Shown here one piece after another: positions 24,364-33,903 of a stretch of 64,000 bases of DNA (the first letter of the stretch is position 1; every line of letters begins with the position of its first letter). Below the pieces are notes generated by a model. It searched no databases. It was not told the origin of the DNA and was given only the letters and a program-made list of their open reading frames with translations. A program made the position numbers and the translations under genes. This DNA comes from Promicromonospora sukumoe (GTDB taxonomy: Bacteria; Actinomycetota; Actinomycetes; Actinomycetales; Cellulomonadaceae): contig NZ_JACGWV010000003.1 of NCBI RefSeq assembly GCF_014137995.1, positions 434,001 to 498,000 of the forward strand. Reading direction: 5' to 3'.

Positions 24364-25713
24364 ATGAGCACCACCGGCAACCGACCGAACACGAGGCGCG
24401 GCAAGCGGCTCGCCGGCTCGGCCGCGGGCATCGCGGCCGTCGCCCTGACCCTGGCCGCCTGCGGAGGCGGCGACTCCGGCATCGGCGGGGGCGGCGACGA
24501 CGCGCCCGCCGCCGCGGAGGAGTGCCCCTGCGAGATCCGCTTCGCGTGGTGGGGCTCCGACACCCGCCACGAGGCCACGCAGCAGATCATCGAGGCGTTC
24601 GAGGCGGAGAACCCGGACATCACCGTGGTCCCCGACTTCACCGACTGGGACGGCTACTGGGACAAGCTCGCCACCTCGGTGGCCGCGGGCGACACCCCGG
24701 ACGTCATCACCCAGGAGGAGCGCTACATCTCGGACTACTCGACCAAGAACGTGCTCGCCGACCTGGGCTCGCTCGACATCGACACGTCCAAGGTGGACGA
24801 CGGCGTGCTGGCCGGCGGCCAGATCGACGGCACCCAGTTCGGCATCCCGACCGGCATCAACGCCTACGCGCTCGTGGCCGACCCGGAGCTGTTCGCCGAC
24901 GCCGGCGTCGACGTTCCGGACGACACGACCTGGACGTGGGAGGACTACGTGACCACGGCGAACGCCGTCGCGGAGGGCTCCGGCGACAAGGTCTGGGGCA
25001 CGCAGGACTACGGCTTCAACGAGGCCGGCCTCAACGTGATGGCGCGCCAGCGCAGCGAGACGCTGTTCACGCCCGAGGGCGAGCTCGGCGTCTCCGAGCA
25101 GACCGTCGCCGACTTCTTCCAGGTCTCCCTCGACCTGGTCGAGGGCGGCGGCCAGCCCGACGCCGCCCGCACGGTCGAGTACCAGGCGGCCGGCCCCGAG
25201 GGCGGCCTGCTCGGCACCAACAAGGGCGCCATGGGCGTCTGGTGGACCAACCAGCTCGGCGCGCTGTCGGACTCGTCGGGCCACGAGCTGGAGCTGCTGC
25301 GCCTCCCGGGCGAGTCCGAGGGCGACCGGACCGGCATGTACTACAAGCCGGCGATGTTCTACTCGGTCTCCGCGGACACGCAGTACCCGGAGTCGTCGGC
25401 CAAGTTCGTGGACTTCCTGCTCAACTCGGAGGAGGCCGCCAAGATCATGCTGACCGACCGCGGCCTGCCGGCGAACACCGACGTGCGCGAGGCGATCCTG
25501 GGCGACCTGTCGCCCACGGACCAGAAGGTCGCGGACTTCATGGCCGACATCGAGGACGAGATCGTCGACAACCCGTCGGTCCCGCCGCACGGCAGCGCCG
25601 AGCTCGCCGACATCATGGAGCGCGTCAACACGGAGGTCCTCTTCGAGCGCGTCACCCCGGAAGAGGCGGCCACCCAGTTCATCGACGAGGTCAACGCGGC
25701 CATCGCCGACTGA
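24364..25713 (+). CDS. Sugar ABC transporter substrate-binding lipoprotein
   Basis: 449 residues. A signal peptide ends in the lipobox TLAAC (Cys at residue 36), so the protein is lipid-anchored outside the membrane. The mature part is a family-1 extracellular solute-binding fold (IRFAWWGSDTRHEATQQIIEAFE; TPDVITQEERYISDY; GVWWTNQLGAL). AAGGAG precedes the ATG at 24364. The binding protein comes last in the operon after both permeases, a less common order. The Trp-rich strands fit sugar stacking, but the ligand cannot be named. Confidence 0.93.
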   Translation: MSTTGNRPNTRRGKRLAGSAAGIAAVALTLAACGGGDSGIGGGGDDAPAAAEECPCEIRFAWWGSDTRHEATQQIIEAFEAENPDITVVPDFTDWDGYWDKLATSVAAGDTPDVITQEERYISDYSTKNVLADLGSLDIDTSKVDDGVLAGGQIDGTQFGIPTGINAYALVADPELFADAGVDVPDDTTWTWEDYVTTANAVAEGSGDKVWGTQDYGFNEAGLNVMARQRSETLFTPEGELGVSEQTVADFFQVSLDLVEGGGQPDAARTVEYQAAGPEGGLLGTNKGAMGVWWTNQLGALSDSSGHELELLRLPGESEGDRTGMYYKPAMFYSVSADTQYPESSAKFVDFLLNSEEAAKIMLTDRGLPANTDVREAILGDLSPTDQKVADFMADIEDEIVDNPSVPPHGSAELADIMERVNTEVLFERVTPEEAATQFIDEVNAAIAD

Positions 25714-25721
25714 CCCCCCTT

Positions 25722-25784
25722 CGTTGAGTGCGGGATTTTCGTCCTTCTCGGGCCTCGAGAAGGACGAAAATCCCGCACTCAACG
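25722..25784. repeat. Palindromic repeat family D, copy 1
   Basis: A perfect 29-base inverted repeat (25722-25750 and 25756-25784) with a five-base loop GGCCT. It starts nine bases after the binding-protein stop and separates it from the UxaA-type gene on the same strand. Likely terminator. Confidence 0.88.
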
Positions 25785-25834
25785 ACGTTCTGGGGCTGGG
25801 TAGGATGAAACGGTTCAGAGGAGAGGTGCCACAG

Positions 25835-27445
25835 GTGTCACATGATCTGCTCGTGCTGCGGGAGGGCGACGACGTCGCCGTCGCCACGCGGGACCTGAGC
25901 CCGGGCGACCAAGTCGTGGTTCCCGGGGGCGGCCCGGTCGACGTCGGGCAGCTCGACGTCGGGCAATCCGTGCCGCGGGGGCACAAGATCGCGCTGCGGG
26001 CCGTGCCCGTCGGTGGTCAGGTGCGCAAGTACGGGCAAGTCATCGGGGTCGCGACCGCTCCCATCGCGGCGGGTGATCACGTGCACTCGCACAACCTCGG
26101 GTTCGAGGACGGGTCGCGGGAGGCGCCTTTGGGCGGCGCGCACCACGAGCTTCCCGTGCCCGACGGCGTCCGGCCTACGTTTCGTGGTTTCCGGCGGGCC
26201 GACGGGCGGGTCGGGACCCGCAACTTCGTCGCGATCCTGACCAGCGTGAACTGCTCCGCCTCGACCGCGAAGATGATCGCCGACCAGTTCCGCGGCAACG
26301 TGTTGGACGAGTTCGAGAACGTCGACGGCGTCATCGCCCTGACCCACACCTCCGGGTGCGGCCTGGTCCCGGACTCCGAGGGCGGCCAGATCCTGCTGCG
26401 GACCCTGCGCGGGTACGCCGCCCACCCCAACGTCGCCGGCCTGCTCGTGCTGGGCCTGGGCTGCGAGATGGTCCCCGGCGCCGCCCTGTCGGCCCGGTCC
26501 GGGCAGGTCGCCGACCTCGGCATGCCCGGCATCGGCGCCCCGGACGAGTCGCGGTCCGGGCTGTTGGCCGCCATCGCGGACGACACCGTCGTCCGCTCCC
26601 TGACCATCCAGGAGACCGGCGGCGTGCGCGCGTCCGTGCGGGCCGGCGTCGCCGCCGTCCGCGAGATGCTGCCCCTGGTCAACCAGCGTGAACGGGTCGA
26701 GTGCGACGTGTCCGAGCTGGTCCTGGCCCTGAACTGCGGCGGCTCGGACGGGTACTCCGGCATCACCGCCAACCCCGCGCTCGGGTGGGCGTCGGACCGG
26801 CTGGTCGCCTACGGCGCCACCTCGGTGCTGGCCGAGACCCCCGAGGTCTACGGCGCCGAACACCTCCTGACCGCCCGGGCCACCGAACCCACCGTCGCCA
26901 AGAAGCTCCTGGACCGGATCGACTGGTGGCGTTCCTACGTCAAGGCCGGGGGCGGCACCCTGGACAACAACCCGTCCCCAGGCAACAAGGCCGGCGGCCT
27001 CACCACCATCCTGGAGAAGTCCCTCGGCGCCGTCGCCAAGGGCGGGCAGGCCGACCTGGCCGCCGTCTACGAGTACGCCGAACCCATCACCGAGCGCGGG
27101 TTCGCCTTCATGGACACCCCCGGCTACGACCCGGTCTCCGTGACCGGGCTGGTCGCGGGCGGCGCCAACGTCGTCGTCTTCACCACCGGCCGCGGCTCGG
27201 TGTTCGGGTGCCGGCCGACGCCGTCCATCAAGGTCGCGACCAACACCCCGATGTACTCCGTGATGTCTGAGGACATGGACCTCAACGCGGGTGTCATCGT
27301 CGACGGCACCGCGACCGTCGCCGACGTCGGCCGCCAGATCTTCGACCGCATCCTCGCCGTCGCCTCCGGCCAACAGACCGTCAGCGAGGAGCTGGAGATC
27401 GGCGCGGAGGAGTTCATCCCCTGGCACATGGGCGCCGTCACCTGA
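25835..27445 (+). CDS. UxaA-family hydro-lyase (altronate/sugar-acid dehydratase type)
   Basis: 536 residues. An N-terminal SAF domain (residues 1-90; VATRDLSPGDQV, AAGDHVHSHNLGF) joins the large dehydratase domain. The latter has RRADGRVGTRNFVAI, conserved cysteines in SVNCSAS, HTSGCGL and LGLGCEMV, and GNKAGGLTTILEKSLGAV, matching altronate dehydratase. The GTG at 25835 has AGGAGAGG upstream; an ATG at 25805 is an alternative. Enzymes of this family remove water from aldonic acids such as D-altronate in hexuronate breakdown. It follows the sugar ABC operon, suggesting the imported ligand may be a uronate or sugar acid. Confidence 0.85.
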   Translation: MSHDLLVLREGDDVAVATRDLSPGDQVVVPGGGPVDVGQLDVGQSVPRGHKIALRAVPVGGQVRKYGQVIGVATAPIAAGDHVHSHNLGFEDGSREAPLGGAHHELPVPDGVRPTFRGFRRADGRVGTRNFVAILTSVNCSASTAKMIADQFRGNVLDEFENVDGVIALTHTSGCGLVPDSEGGQILLRTLRGYAAHPNVAGLLVLGLGCEMVPGAALSARSGQVADLGMPGIGAPDESRSGLLAAIADDTVVRSLTIQETGGVRASVRAGVAAVREMLPLVNQRERVECDVSELVLALNCGGSDGYSGITANPALGWASDRLVAYGATSVLAETPEVYGAEHLLTARATEPTVAKKLLDRIDWWRSYVKAGGGTLDNNPSPGNKAGGLTTILEKSLGAVAKGGQADLAAVYEYAEPITERGFAFMDTPGYDPVSVTGLVAGGANVVVFTTGRGSVFGCRPTPSIKVATNTPMYSVMSEDMDLNAGVIVDGTATVADVGRQIFDRILAVASGQQTVSEELEIGAEEFIPWHMGAVT

Positions 27446-27454
27446 CCCACACGC

Positions 27455-27502
27455 ACGTGTCAGACGCTCAGGTCCCCCGAGGGACCTGAGCGTCTGACAC
27501 GT
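27455..27502. repeat. Palindromic repeat family C, copy 2
   Basis: 48-bp near-perfect palindrome (ACGTGTCAGACGCTCAGGTC and its reverse complement) ten bases after the uxaA-type stop. It is convergent with the beta-helix gene, whose stop is at 27512. Confidence 0.9.
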
Positions 27503-27511
27503 TCCACGTGG

Positions 27512-29755
27512 TTACGGGTAGCTCACCACCTTTGCCGGGATCGTCTCCGTGCCCGACGCCCGCGGCCCCACGCCGTTGATGACGTGCTCGTACGTGCCCA
27601 CCCCACCGAGCGACACGGTGAGCAGCGAATGCATCCGAACCCCGGGCGTGACCGGCACCTCGAAGCCGTTGTCCGACGTGATCGACGCGTCCGACGTGAA
27701 CACGCAGTACGACCCCAGCCCCCACGCCTCGTGCTGCGTCACGTGGTCCGCGACCTTGTACGCCGCCCACCCGCGGATGCCGTCGTGGTTCCACGCCGCC
27801 TGGTTCGGCGGGTCGTACGGCAGCTCGTTCTGGTAGAAGATCGTGCGGCCGCGCTCCCCGTTCCACAGGGTGTTGTACTCCTGGTAGTGCTCGACGAAGA
27901 GCCCGTACCCGTCCACGTCGTTGCCGTTGACCACCAGGCCGTTGCGCGCGGTGTTCACGTCCCAGCCGATGCCGTCGCCGTGGTCGCCGCGCCAGGACCA
28001 GATGTGGTCGACGATCGTGTCGTCCGCGTTGACCACGATCGCCTGGTCCACCCGCCCGGCGTGCGCGCCGCCCACGCGGACGAACACGTCGTGCAGCGAG
28101 ATCGGGTCGTCGGCGTGGTCCGCCGTCGACCCCTCCGTGCCGACGGTGAGCATTGACGGCGACTCGGCGGCCCCGGCGTCGAACAGCACGCCCGCCACGC
28201 GGACGCCGTCGACGTCGCCCACCCGCATCGCCGTCTGCCCGGCCGTCGGCACGATCGTGGCGTACCCGAGACCGAGCACCACGGTGTCGGCGCGGTCCAC
28301 CTCGATGGTCCCTTCTGTCTCGTAGATACCGGGCGTGAGCAGCAGGTTCAGGCCCTGGTCGAGCGCCTGGTTGATCCGCGCGGCGGAGTCGCCGGGCCGG
28401 GCCACGTAGAACTGGTCCAGCGGGATCGAGGTGCCCGACGTCGTCCCGCCGTCCCACGTCGCGCCCCGCGTACCCGACCGGGCCGACGGCACGAACACCG
28501 CGTAGTCGTCCCCGTCGAGGTAGAGGTAGGGCTTCTCGCGGATGGTGCCCGTGGTGTCCAGGGTGGTCACCGCGGGTTCCGGGAACGACGTCGGCGGGGC
28601 GTTCTCGACGCCGGAGAACACCATGTTCCACAGCGTCCCGGCCCAGCCGCCGGTGAGTGTCGAGTCGCGGGTGTACCACTGCTGCTGAGTCCAGGCGCGG
28701 ACCTGCCCGTCGACGACGGAGTCGGCGATGTACCCGCCCGACGCCCAGCCGTACCGCGACGAGTGCAGCATGAGGTTGCCCTTGACGTGCACGCGCCGCA
28801 TGGGCGCGGCCTGCGACACGGCCCACCGCATGTCACCGCCCGACGGCGTGACCGCCAGGTTCTCGACCGAACGCCAGAAGTTCTGCGTGGCGTTGCCCTC
28901 GAACCACTCCGCGTCGGCCCAGACGCCGCCGGTGATGTTCACGTCGTCCGGCCTCGCCCCCAGGCCGGAGATCGAGGTGTGGAAACCGGAGTTGACGTGC
29001 ACCGGGTACGTGCCGGGCTCGAACAGGAACTGGTGCCGCCCGTCGCCGAACTGGTCCGACTCCTGCTGGTCGTAGACGGCGTCCACGGCCGCCTGGATCT
29101 GGTCGACGGGCGTGTCCGGGCCGAAGACCTGCACGTTCGGGCCCAGGTCGCCGCCGCCCGGGATCGGGTCGCCCGGCGTGGTGCCGCCGTCGCCCGTGAA
29201 CACCCGCAGCTCCCACAGCGAGTAGCCGTACCCCGTGCCGCGCCCGGTGCCGGTCAGCCGCACGTACCGGCCCGAGCCGGCGACGTCGAGCGACTGGTTG
29301 CCGCCGGTCCCGTTCGTGACCGTCTTCAGGGTGCGCCACGTGGTGCCGTCGTCGGACGCCTCGATCCGGAAGTCCTTGCCGTACGCGGTCTCCCAGGCGA
29401 GCTCGACGCGGCACAGGTCCTGGACCGAGCCGAGGTCCACCCGGATCCACTGCGGGTCGGCGGCCTCGCTGCTCCAGCGGGTGCCGGCGTTCCCGTCCAC
29501 GGCCGACGCCGCGCCGAACGGCCCCTCGGTCGACGACGCCGTCGCCGTCCGCCCGAGGGCCGCGTTCGTGGTGCCGCAGGCGGCGGCCGCGGCGCGGTCC
29601 GGGCCCGACGCCGTTCGCGCCGTCGTCGGGCCCGCGCCTGACGCGGCGCCCGACGACGGGACCCCGCCAGCCGCCGGCGAAGCCGCCGCCGTCAGCGGCG
29701 CCGCGACGCAGGCCGCGACCGCCGCGGCCGCGAGCCACACGCGCCCCGCTCTCAC
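27512..29755 (-). CDS. Secreted F5/8-type-C plus parallel beta-helix protein
   Basis: 747 residues. A signal peptide (RVWLAAAAVAACVAAPLTAAA) is followed by a discoidin/F5/8-type-C carbohydrate-binding domain (residues about 65-200: GRTATASS, DPQWIRVDLGSVQDL, GTGYGYSLWELRVF). A right-handed parallel beta-helix occupies about 215-745, in two lobes with pectate-lyase-like repeats (FLFEPGTYPVHVNSG; NLLLTPGIYETEGTIEV). The two-lobed helix recalls GH55 beta-1,3-glucanases, but catalytic residues cannot be assigned. The GTG start has GAGGAGG upstream and overlaps the DUF1996 gene stop by four bases. It is the third gene of a secreted operon. Confidence 0.82.
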   Translation of the reverse strand: MRAGRVWLAAAAVAACVAAPLTAAASPAAGGVPSSGAASGAGPTTARTASGPDRAAAAACGTTNAALGRTATASSTEGPFGAASAVDGNAGTRWSSEAADPQWIRVDLGSVQDLCRVELAWETAYGKDFRIEASDDGTTWRTLKTVTNGTGGNQSLDVAGSGRYVRLTGTGRGTGYGYSLWELRVFTGDGGTTPGDPIPGGGDLGPNVQVFGPDTPVDQIQAAVDAVYDQQESDQFGDGRHQFLFEPGTYPVHVNSGFHTSISGLGARPDDVNITGGVWADAEWFEGNATQNFWRSVENLAVTPSGGDMRWAVSQAAPMRRVHVKGNLMLHSSRYGWASGGYIADSVVDGQVRAWTQQQWYTRDSTLTGGWAGTLWNMVFSGVENAPPTSFPEPAVTTLDTTGTIREKPYLYLDGDDYAVFVPSARSGTRGATWDGGTTSGTSIPLDQFYVARPGDSAARINQALDQGLNLLLTPGIYETEGTIEVDRADTVVLGLGYATIVPTAGQTAMRVGDVDGVRVAGVLFDAGAAESPSMLTVGTEGSTADHADDPISLHDVFVRVGGAHAGRVDQAIVVNADDTIVDHIWSWRGDHGDGIGWDVNTARNGLVVNGNDVDGYGLFVEHYQEYNTLWNGERGRTIFYQNELPYDPPNQAAWNHDGIRGWAAYKVADHVTQHEAWGLGSYCVFTSDASITSDNGFEVPVTPGVRMHSLLTVSLGGVGTYEHVINGVGPRASGTETIPAKVVSYP

Positions 29756-31224
29756 GAGGCCACCTCCTCGCGCGCGGCCGTGGCCCCGGCTGCGGCCGTG
29801 GTCTCGGGCACGAGCTCGTAGTTCTCGTCGAGCACGGTGCCGCGGTGCGGCTTGTAGAGGTCGTAGCCGCGCGGGTTGCACTGGAGGCCGCCGTTGATGC
29901 ACTGCTCCACGAGCCGGCGCAGCACCTCGGGGTCCCAGGCGTTCACGAAGTCGTAGTGCCACGACTGGTCGGACCCGCTCACGAGCGCGACGTCGGACAT
30001 GTCACCGCTGACGGGCCACGCGATCTTGAACTCCAGCATCGGCACCGCGACGGGGTGGCTCATGGGGCACTGGCCCGCGACCGGGTACGCCATGTGCGAG
30101 CCGTGGCCCATGTGGGCGGACTCCTCCGGCGTCAGGTGCGTCCCGTCCCAGCAGCTCGGCGCCTGGTACCGGATGTTGAGCTGGGTGCCCTCGGGGCAGT
30201 GCGCCGGGATCTCCCAGCTCTTGGAGATGTCGCCGCACTCCCAGCCCTCGACGGCGCCCGGCGCGGTGCGGAACTCGTCGACGGTCGCCATCATGTCGCC
30301 GGTGACGAACTGGAGGCCCTCCGGGAACGGCACCACGTCCTGGTAGTCGTCGATGCCCGACTTGTAGTAGACGGTCATGGGGATGTTCGGCTCGACCGGC
30401 ACGCCGCCCTTGGTGATGGCGGGGAACCAGTAGGCCGAGTGGTCCTGCGGCACCGTGCAGGTGCTCTCCGGCATCGCGTTCAGGCTCGTCGGCGTCGTGA
30501 ACGCGTCCGTGGAGCGGTTGCCGATGAACGTGTGCAGGTGGGAGCGGCCCGGCTGGTTCGGGTACACGATCGAGTCGTCGGGCAGGAAGTGCGAGAACTC
30601 GCAGTTCGCCTGGAACTCGTGGTGCGTCACCTCGTCACCGGGGAACGGCGGCGGGTCCTCCGGCCCGCCGGCCTCGCCGTCGCCGAACACCTGGAGCTCC
30701 AGGAGCGAGTAGCCGTAGCCGGTGCCGCGGGCCGTGCCGACGAGCTGCACGTAGCGGCCGGTCGCGGTGATGTCGTACACCTCGGTGCCGCCGGTGCCCG
30801 CGCCCTCGGTCACGACCGTGGTCCAGTTCTGGGCGTCCGACGAGACCTGGAGCGTGAACGCCGCGCCGTACGCGGCCTCCCACTCCAGGGCGATGTGGTC
30901 GAGCGTGTACGAACGGCCCAGGTCGACCCGGATCCACTCGTCGTCCGTCGGGGCGCTGGCCCAGCGGGTGGTGCGGTCGCCGTCGACCGCGAAGCGCGGC
31001 CCCAGGCCGCCCGACTCCGAGCTGGACGCGGCCGTGAGCGCGCCCTGCGACAGGAGCGTGTTCGGGTCGGCGACGGCGGTGGTGGCGCCGATCGTCCCGG
31101 CCGCGCTCAGGGTCGAGGCGAGCAGGGCCGTGGCGAGTGCGCCGGCCAGGGTGCGAGACCGACGGCCGCGAGGTCTGCTGTGTCGTGGCGTGCCGTGCTG
31201 TGGCGAACGGAGTGCTGTGCGCAT
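29752..31224 (-). CDS. Secreted F5/8-type-C plus DUF1996 protein
   Basis: 490 residues. A twin-Arg-rich signal region (RGRRSRTLAGALATALLASTLSAAG) precedes an F5/8-type-C domain (about 55-185; DEWIRVDLGRSYTLDHI, GTGYGYSLLELQVF). The C-terminal DUF1996 domain (about 200-470) has PGRSHLHTFIGN, YQAPSCWDG and MAYPV..CP..HPVAVPMLEFKIAWP. DUF1996 is found in secreted fungal and bacterial proteins of unknown function. It lies between the beta-helix and glycosidase genes, so it probably acts on the same glycan outside the cell. Confidence 0.83.
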   Translation of the reverse strand: MRTALRSPQHGTPRHSRPRGRRSRTLAGALATALLASTLSAAGTIGATTAVADPNTLLSQGALTAASSSESGGLGPRFAVDGDRTTRWASAPTDDEWIRVDLGRSYTLDHIALEWEAAYGAAFTLQVSSDAQNWTTVVTEGAGTGGTEVYDITATGRYVQLVGTARGTGYGYSLLELQVFGDGEAGGPEDPPPFPGDEVTHHEFQANCEFSHFLPDDSIVYPNQPGRSHLHTFIGNRSTDAFTTPTSLNAMPESTCTVPQDHSAYWFPAITKGGVPVEPNIPMTVYYKSGIDDYQDVVPFPEGLQFVTGDMMATVDEFRTAPGAVEGWECGDISKSWEIPAHCPEGTQLNIRYQAPSCWDGTHLTPEESAHMGHGSHMAYPVAGQCPMSHPVAVPMLEFKIAWPVSGDMSDVALVSGSDQSWHYDFVNAWDPEVLRRLVEQCINGGLQCNPRGYDLYKPHRGTVLDENYELVPETTAAAGATAAREEVAS

Positions 31225-31281
31225 GGTTCCTCCTTCTTCGGTGGTGTGCGGTGCTGACTCAGTGCCTTGCTCAGTGCCTGC

Positions 31282-33591
31282 TCACTGCTGGTAGACGCCG
31301 ACCTCGTACAGGGAGTAGCCCCACTCCGTCCCGCGCTCGGTGAGGTTGAGCCGCACGTACCGGCCCGTCCCGGCGACGTCCAGGCTGTCGACGCCGCCGT
31401 TGCCGCCGGTGACCGTCCGGACCGTGGTCCAGGAGTTCCCGTCGTTCGACGTCTGCACCTGGTACGACTTGCCGTACGCCGTCTCCCAGACGAGCTGCAC
31501 GTGGTCGAACGACTGCACCGAGCCCAGGTCCACCTGGTACCAGGCGGTCGGGCCCCACTCGCTGGCCCACCGCGTGGAGGCGTCGCCGTCGACGGCGCGG
31601 CCCGGCGTCCAGTCGCCGTTCCACGGGTCGAAGCTCGACGCCGTGGCGGTCTTGCCGCGCGCGATGTTGGTCCCGTCGACCGGCGGCGCGACGACGCGGA
31701 ACGACCGCGTCTCCACGCCCACGTTGCCGTGGCCGTCCTCGGCGAACACGTAGACCTTCCAGACGCCGAGCATCTCGGGCGCCGTGACCCGGAACGTGCC
31801 GGGCGCCGTCTGGTCGAAGTCCGCCTGCGCGATACCGCCCGCGTTGTTGACGTACTTGCTGTTCAGCATCACGTTGGCGTCGATCGGGTCGCCGTCGGGG
31901 TCCGTTACGTCCACGCTGACCGTGAACTCCTCGCCCGCGGCCACCGCCGTCGCGCCCTGGACGTTCATCGCGGTGATGCGCGGCGGGGTGTTCATCCCGG
32001 AGGTGTCGACGCCCCAGGCCCGCGCGATCGAGTAGTAGCCGAGGCGCTTGTTGTCGCCCGGGAGCACGTTGAACCACACTCCGCCGAAGTCGCCCTCGAT
32101 GCCGTAGTGGAAGAACGTGGCGCCCAGCGCGACGCCGTCGTGCTCCCGCAGGCAGCGCCAGGAGTCCACGTAGGCCTGCTCCTTCTCCAGGTCGGTGGGC
32201 TCGTCCGGGACGCCGTTCGCGTCGTCCGGCACCTCCCACTCACCCGCCGCGCCGCCCTCGGTGATGATGTACGGCCGGTCGTAGCCGCCGTCCTCCCAGG
32301 CCGCGGGCACGTTGCACAGGTCGCCGTACGCGTTGACGGAGAGCAGGTCCAGGTCCGGGGCGTTGCGCTCCAGGTAGGGCCACGCGCCCACCCACGCGTC
32401 GGTGCTGGTGGTCGGGTGCTTCGCGTCGGCCTGGTGCACGGCGACGCTCACCTCGTTCACGAAGGCCGCGTACGCGTTGCGGATCGCCTCCAGCTCGGTG
32501 CCCGAGTAGCAGTTCTGCAGGCCCAGGAGGGACTCGTTGCCGATGTTCCACATGAGCACGCCCGGGTGGTCCTTGTACGCCGCGACCTGGGCGAGGATGT
32601 CGGCCTTGGTCGTCGACTTGTAGCTCGTGTCCGTGCGGTAGTCGATGCAGCCGCCGGACCCGGGACCGCCGCCGGGCAGCAGCCAGAAGCCCATCACCAC
32701 GCGGACGTCGTGCGCCGCCGCCGAGTCGAGGAGCTGGCGGGTGTCCGCCCCGGTGCCCCAGGTGCGGATCGTGTTGGCGCCCATCGCCGTCAGGGTAGGC
32801 ATGTAGTGGTCGGCCGCGCTGAACGCCGGCCCCCAGGTGAAGCCGCGGACCGTGTACGGCTGCCCGTCCACCTCCAGGTCCCAGTCGCCGTCGCCGCCCA
32901 CCACCTCGACGGTGCTCGCGCCCGAGTCCCGGACCGGCACGTTCGGGTGGCCCGGGTCCACGTAGGCCGGGTCGCCCGGGTTGCCGGGGCCTCCCGGGTC
33001 GGTGCCGCCGCCCGCCGCGCCGAAGACGCGCAGCTCCCACAGCGAGTTGCCGTAACCGCCCGAGCGCGCCGTGGACAGCAGCCGCACGTAGCGGGCCGTC
33101 CCCTCGACGTCGAAGGTGTCGGTGCCGCCGTCGCCCGAGGTGGTCGAGTACACCGTCGACCAGGATGACCCGTCGGCCGAGACCTGGAACTGGTAGCTCT
33201 TCGAGTACGCCGACTCCCAGACCAGCTCGACGTGGTCGAGGGTGGCCGAGCGGCCCAGGTCGACCCGGATCCACTGCGGGTCGCTGAACTCGCTGGCCCA
33301 GCGCGTGCCCAGGTCGCCGTCGACGGCGGCGCTCGCGGGCGTGTAGTCGGGGTTCTCCACCGAGGAGGCGGTGGCGGGGCGGCCCTGCGACAGCAGGACC
33401 GGCTCGGCCTGTGCGGCTGCGGGGGCGGGTGCGGTTGCCGGTCCTGCGGGGGCTGGTGCCGCCGGCGCCGAGGCCGCGGGCACGACGAGTGCCGCGGCGG
33501 CCAGCAGGCCGGTCGCCAGGGCGGCGACCCCGGCGCGCAGGCGCTGCCCGTTCCGGGTCGCCGGCATGCCGGGTGATCCCGTGATGGTCAT
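31282..33591 (-). CDS. Secreted glycoside hydrolase (GH2-like TIM barrel) with two F5/8-type-C domains
   Basis: 769 residues. Order: signal peptide, Ala/Pro linker, F5/8-type-C domain (about 65-195), TIM-barrel glycosidase (about 225-530), an Ig-like module (about 535-620; ITAMNVQGATAVAAGEEF), and a second F5/8-type-C domain to the end. The barrel shows the GH clan-A pair: VLMWNIGNES (acid/base Glu) and YIITEGGA (nucleophile Glu). ATG 33591 has GAGGAAG upstream. It is the first gene of the secreted trio. Two identical LacI-type operators lie upstream, shared with the divergent LacI gene. Substrate unknown. Confidence 0.85.
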   Translation of the reverse strand: MTITGSPGMPATRNGQRLRAGVAALATGLLAAAALVVPAASAPAAPAPAGPATAPAPAAAQAEPVLLSQGRPATASSVENPDYTPASAAVDGDLGTRWASEFSDPQWIRVDLGRSATLDHVELVWESAYSKSYQFQVSADGSSWSTVYSTTSGDGGTDTFDVEGTARYVRLLSTARSGGYGNSLWELRVFGAAGGGTDPGGPGNPGDPAYVDPGHPNVPVRDSGASTVEVVGGDGDWDLEVDGQPYTVRGFTWGPAFSAADHYMPTLTAMGANTIRTWGTGADTRQLLDSAAAHDVRVVMGFWLLPGGGPGSGGCIDYRTDTSYKSTTKADILAQVAAYKDHPGVLMWNIGNESLLGLQNCYSGTELEAIRNAYAAFVNEVSVAVHQADAKHPTTSTDAWVGAWPYLERNAPDLDLLSVNAYGDLCNVPAAWEDGGYDRPYIITEGGAAGEWEVPDDANGVPDEPTDLEKEQAYVDSWRCLREHDGVALGATFFHYGIEGDFGGVWFNVLPGDNKRLGYYSIARAWGVDTSGMNTPPRITAMNVQGATAVAAGEEFTVSVDVTDPDGDPIDANVMLNSKYVNNAGGIAQADFDQTAPGTFRVTAPEMLGVWKVYVFAEDGHGNVGVETRSFRVVAPPVDGTNIARGKTATASSFDPWNGDWTPGRAVDGDASTRWASEWGPTAWYQVDLGSVQSFDHVQLVWETAYGKSYQVQTSNDGNSWTTVRTVTGGNGGVDSLDVAGTGRYVRLNLTERGTEWGYSLYEVGVYQQ

Positions 33592-33903
33592 GTTCGTCTT
33601 CCTCTCCGTCCGCTCGTCGGCCAGGTGCGGGCGGCCGGGGCGCGGTTCGTCGTTGAGCCTGCGCTCGCGTCGCTCCGGTGCGCCGCGAGTTGGGAGAGCG
33701 CTCTTACCGGGCCCATCTTTGACCCGCCCTTGGTGGAGCGTCAAGAGCTGGCGGGACGGACTTCACCTGCTTTTGGGCGCCGCTTTCGTATGTTTGGCTA
33801 TGTTCCGTATCGATTGGCCTGCCCGACGGCGGAGTCGGCATCCGCGACATCTCATCCGCACGAGCTCCGTGGGAGAGCGCTCTTACTCTGTTACCGTCGG
33901 CCT
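33592..33903. promoter_or_regulatory. Divergent control region with two identical LacI-type operators
   Basis: The 312-bp gene-free stretch holds GGGAGAGCGCTCTTAC twice, with AGAGCGCTCT palindromic cores at 33695-33704 and 33874-33883, 179 bp apart. One lies near the glycosidase promoter, the other 21 bases before the LacI gene start. This arrangement fits looping and autoregulation. The middle part (33710-33840) is AT-richer. Confidence 0.75.

Noticed and set aside
22409..25713. Missing ATPase as a sign of a broken ABC operon
   Set aside because: Actinobacterial sugar importers commonly share a separately encoded ATPase; all three genes here are intact.
31267..33168. 633-residue plus-strand frame
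   Set aside because: Antisense to the secreted glycosidase, whose signal peptide, F5/8 and catalytic motifs are clear. The frame has low complexity and no domain.
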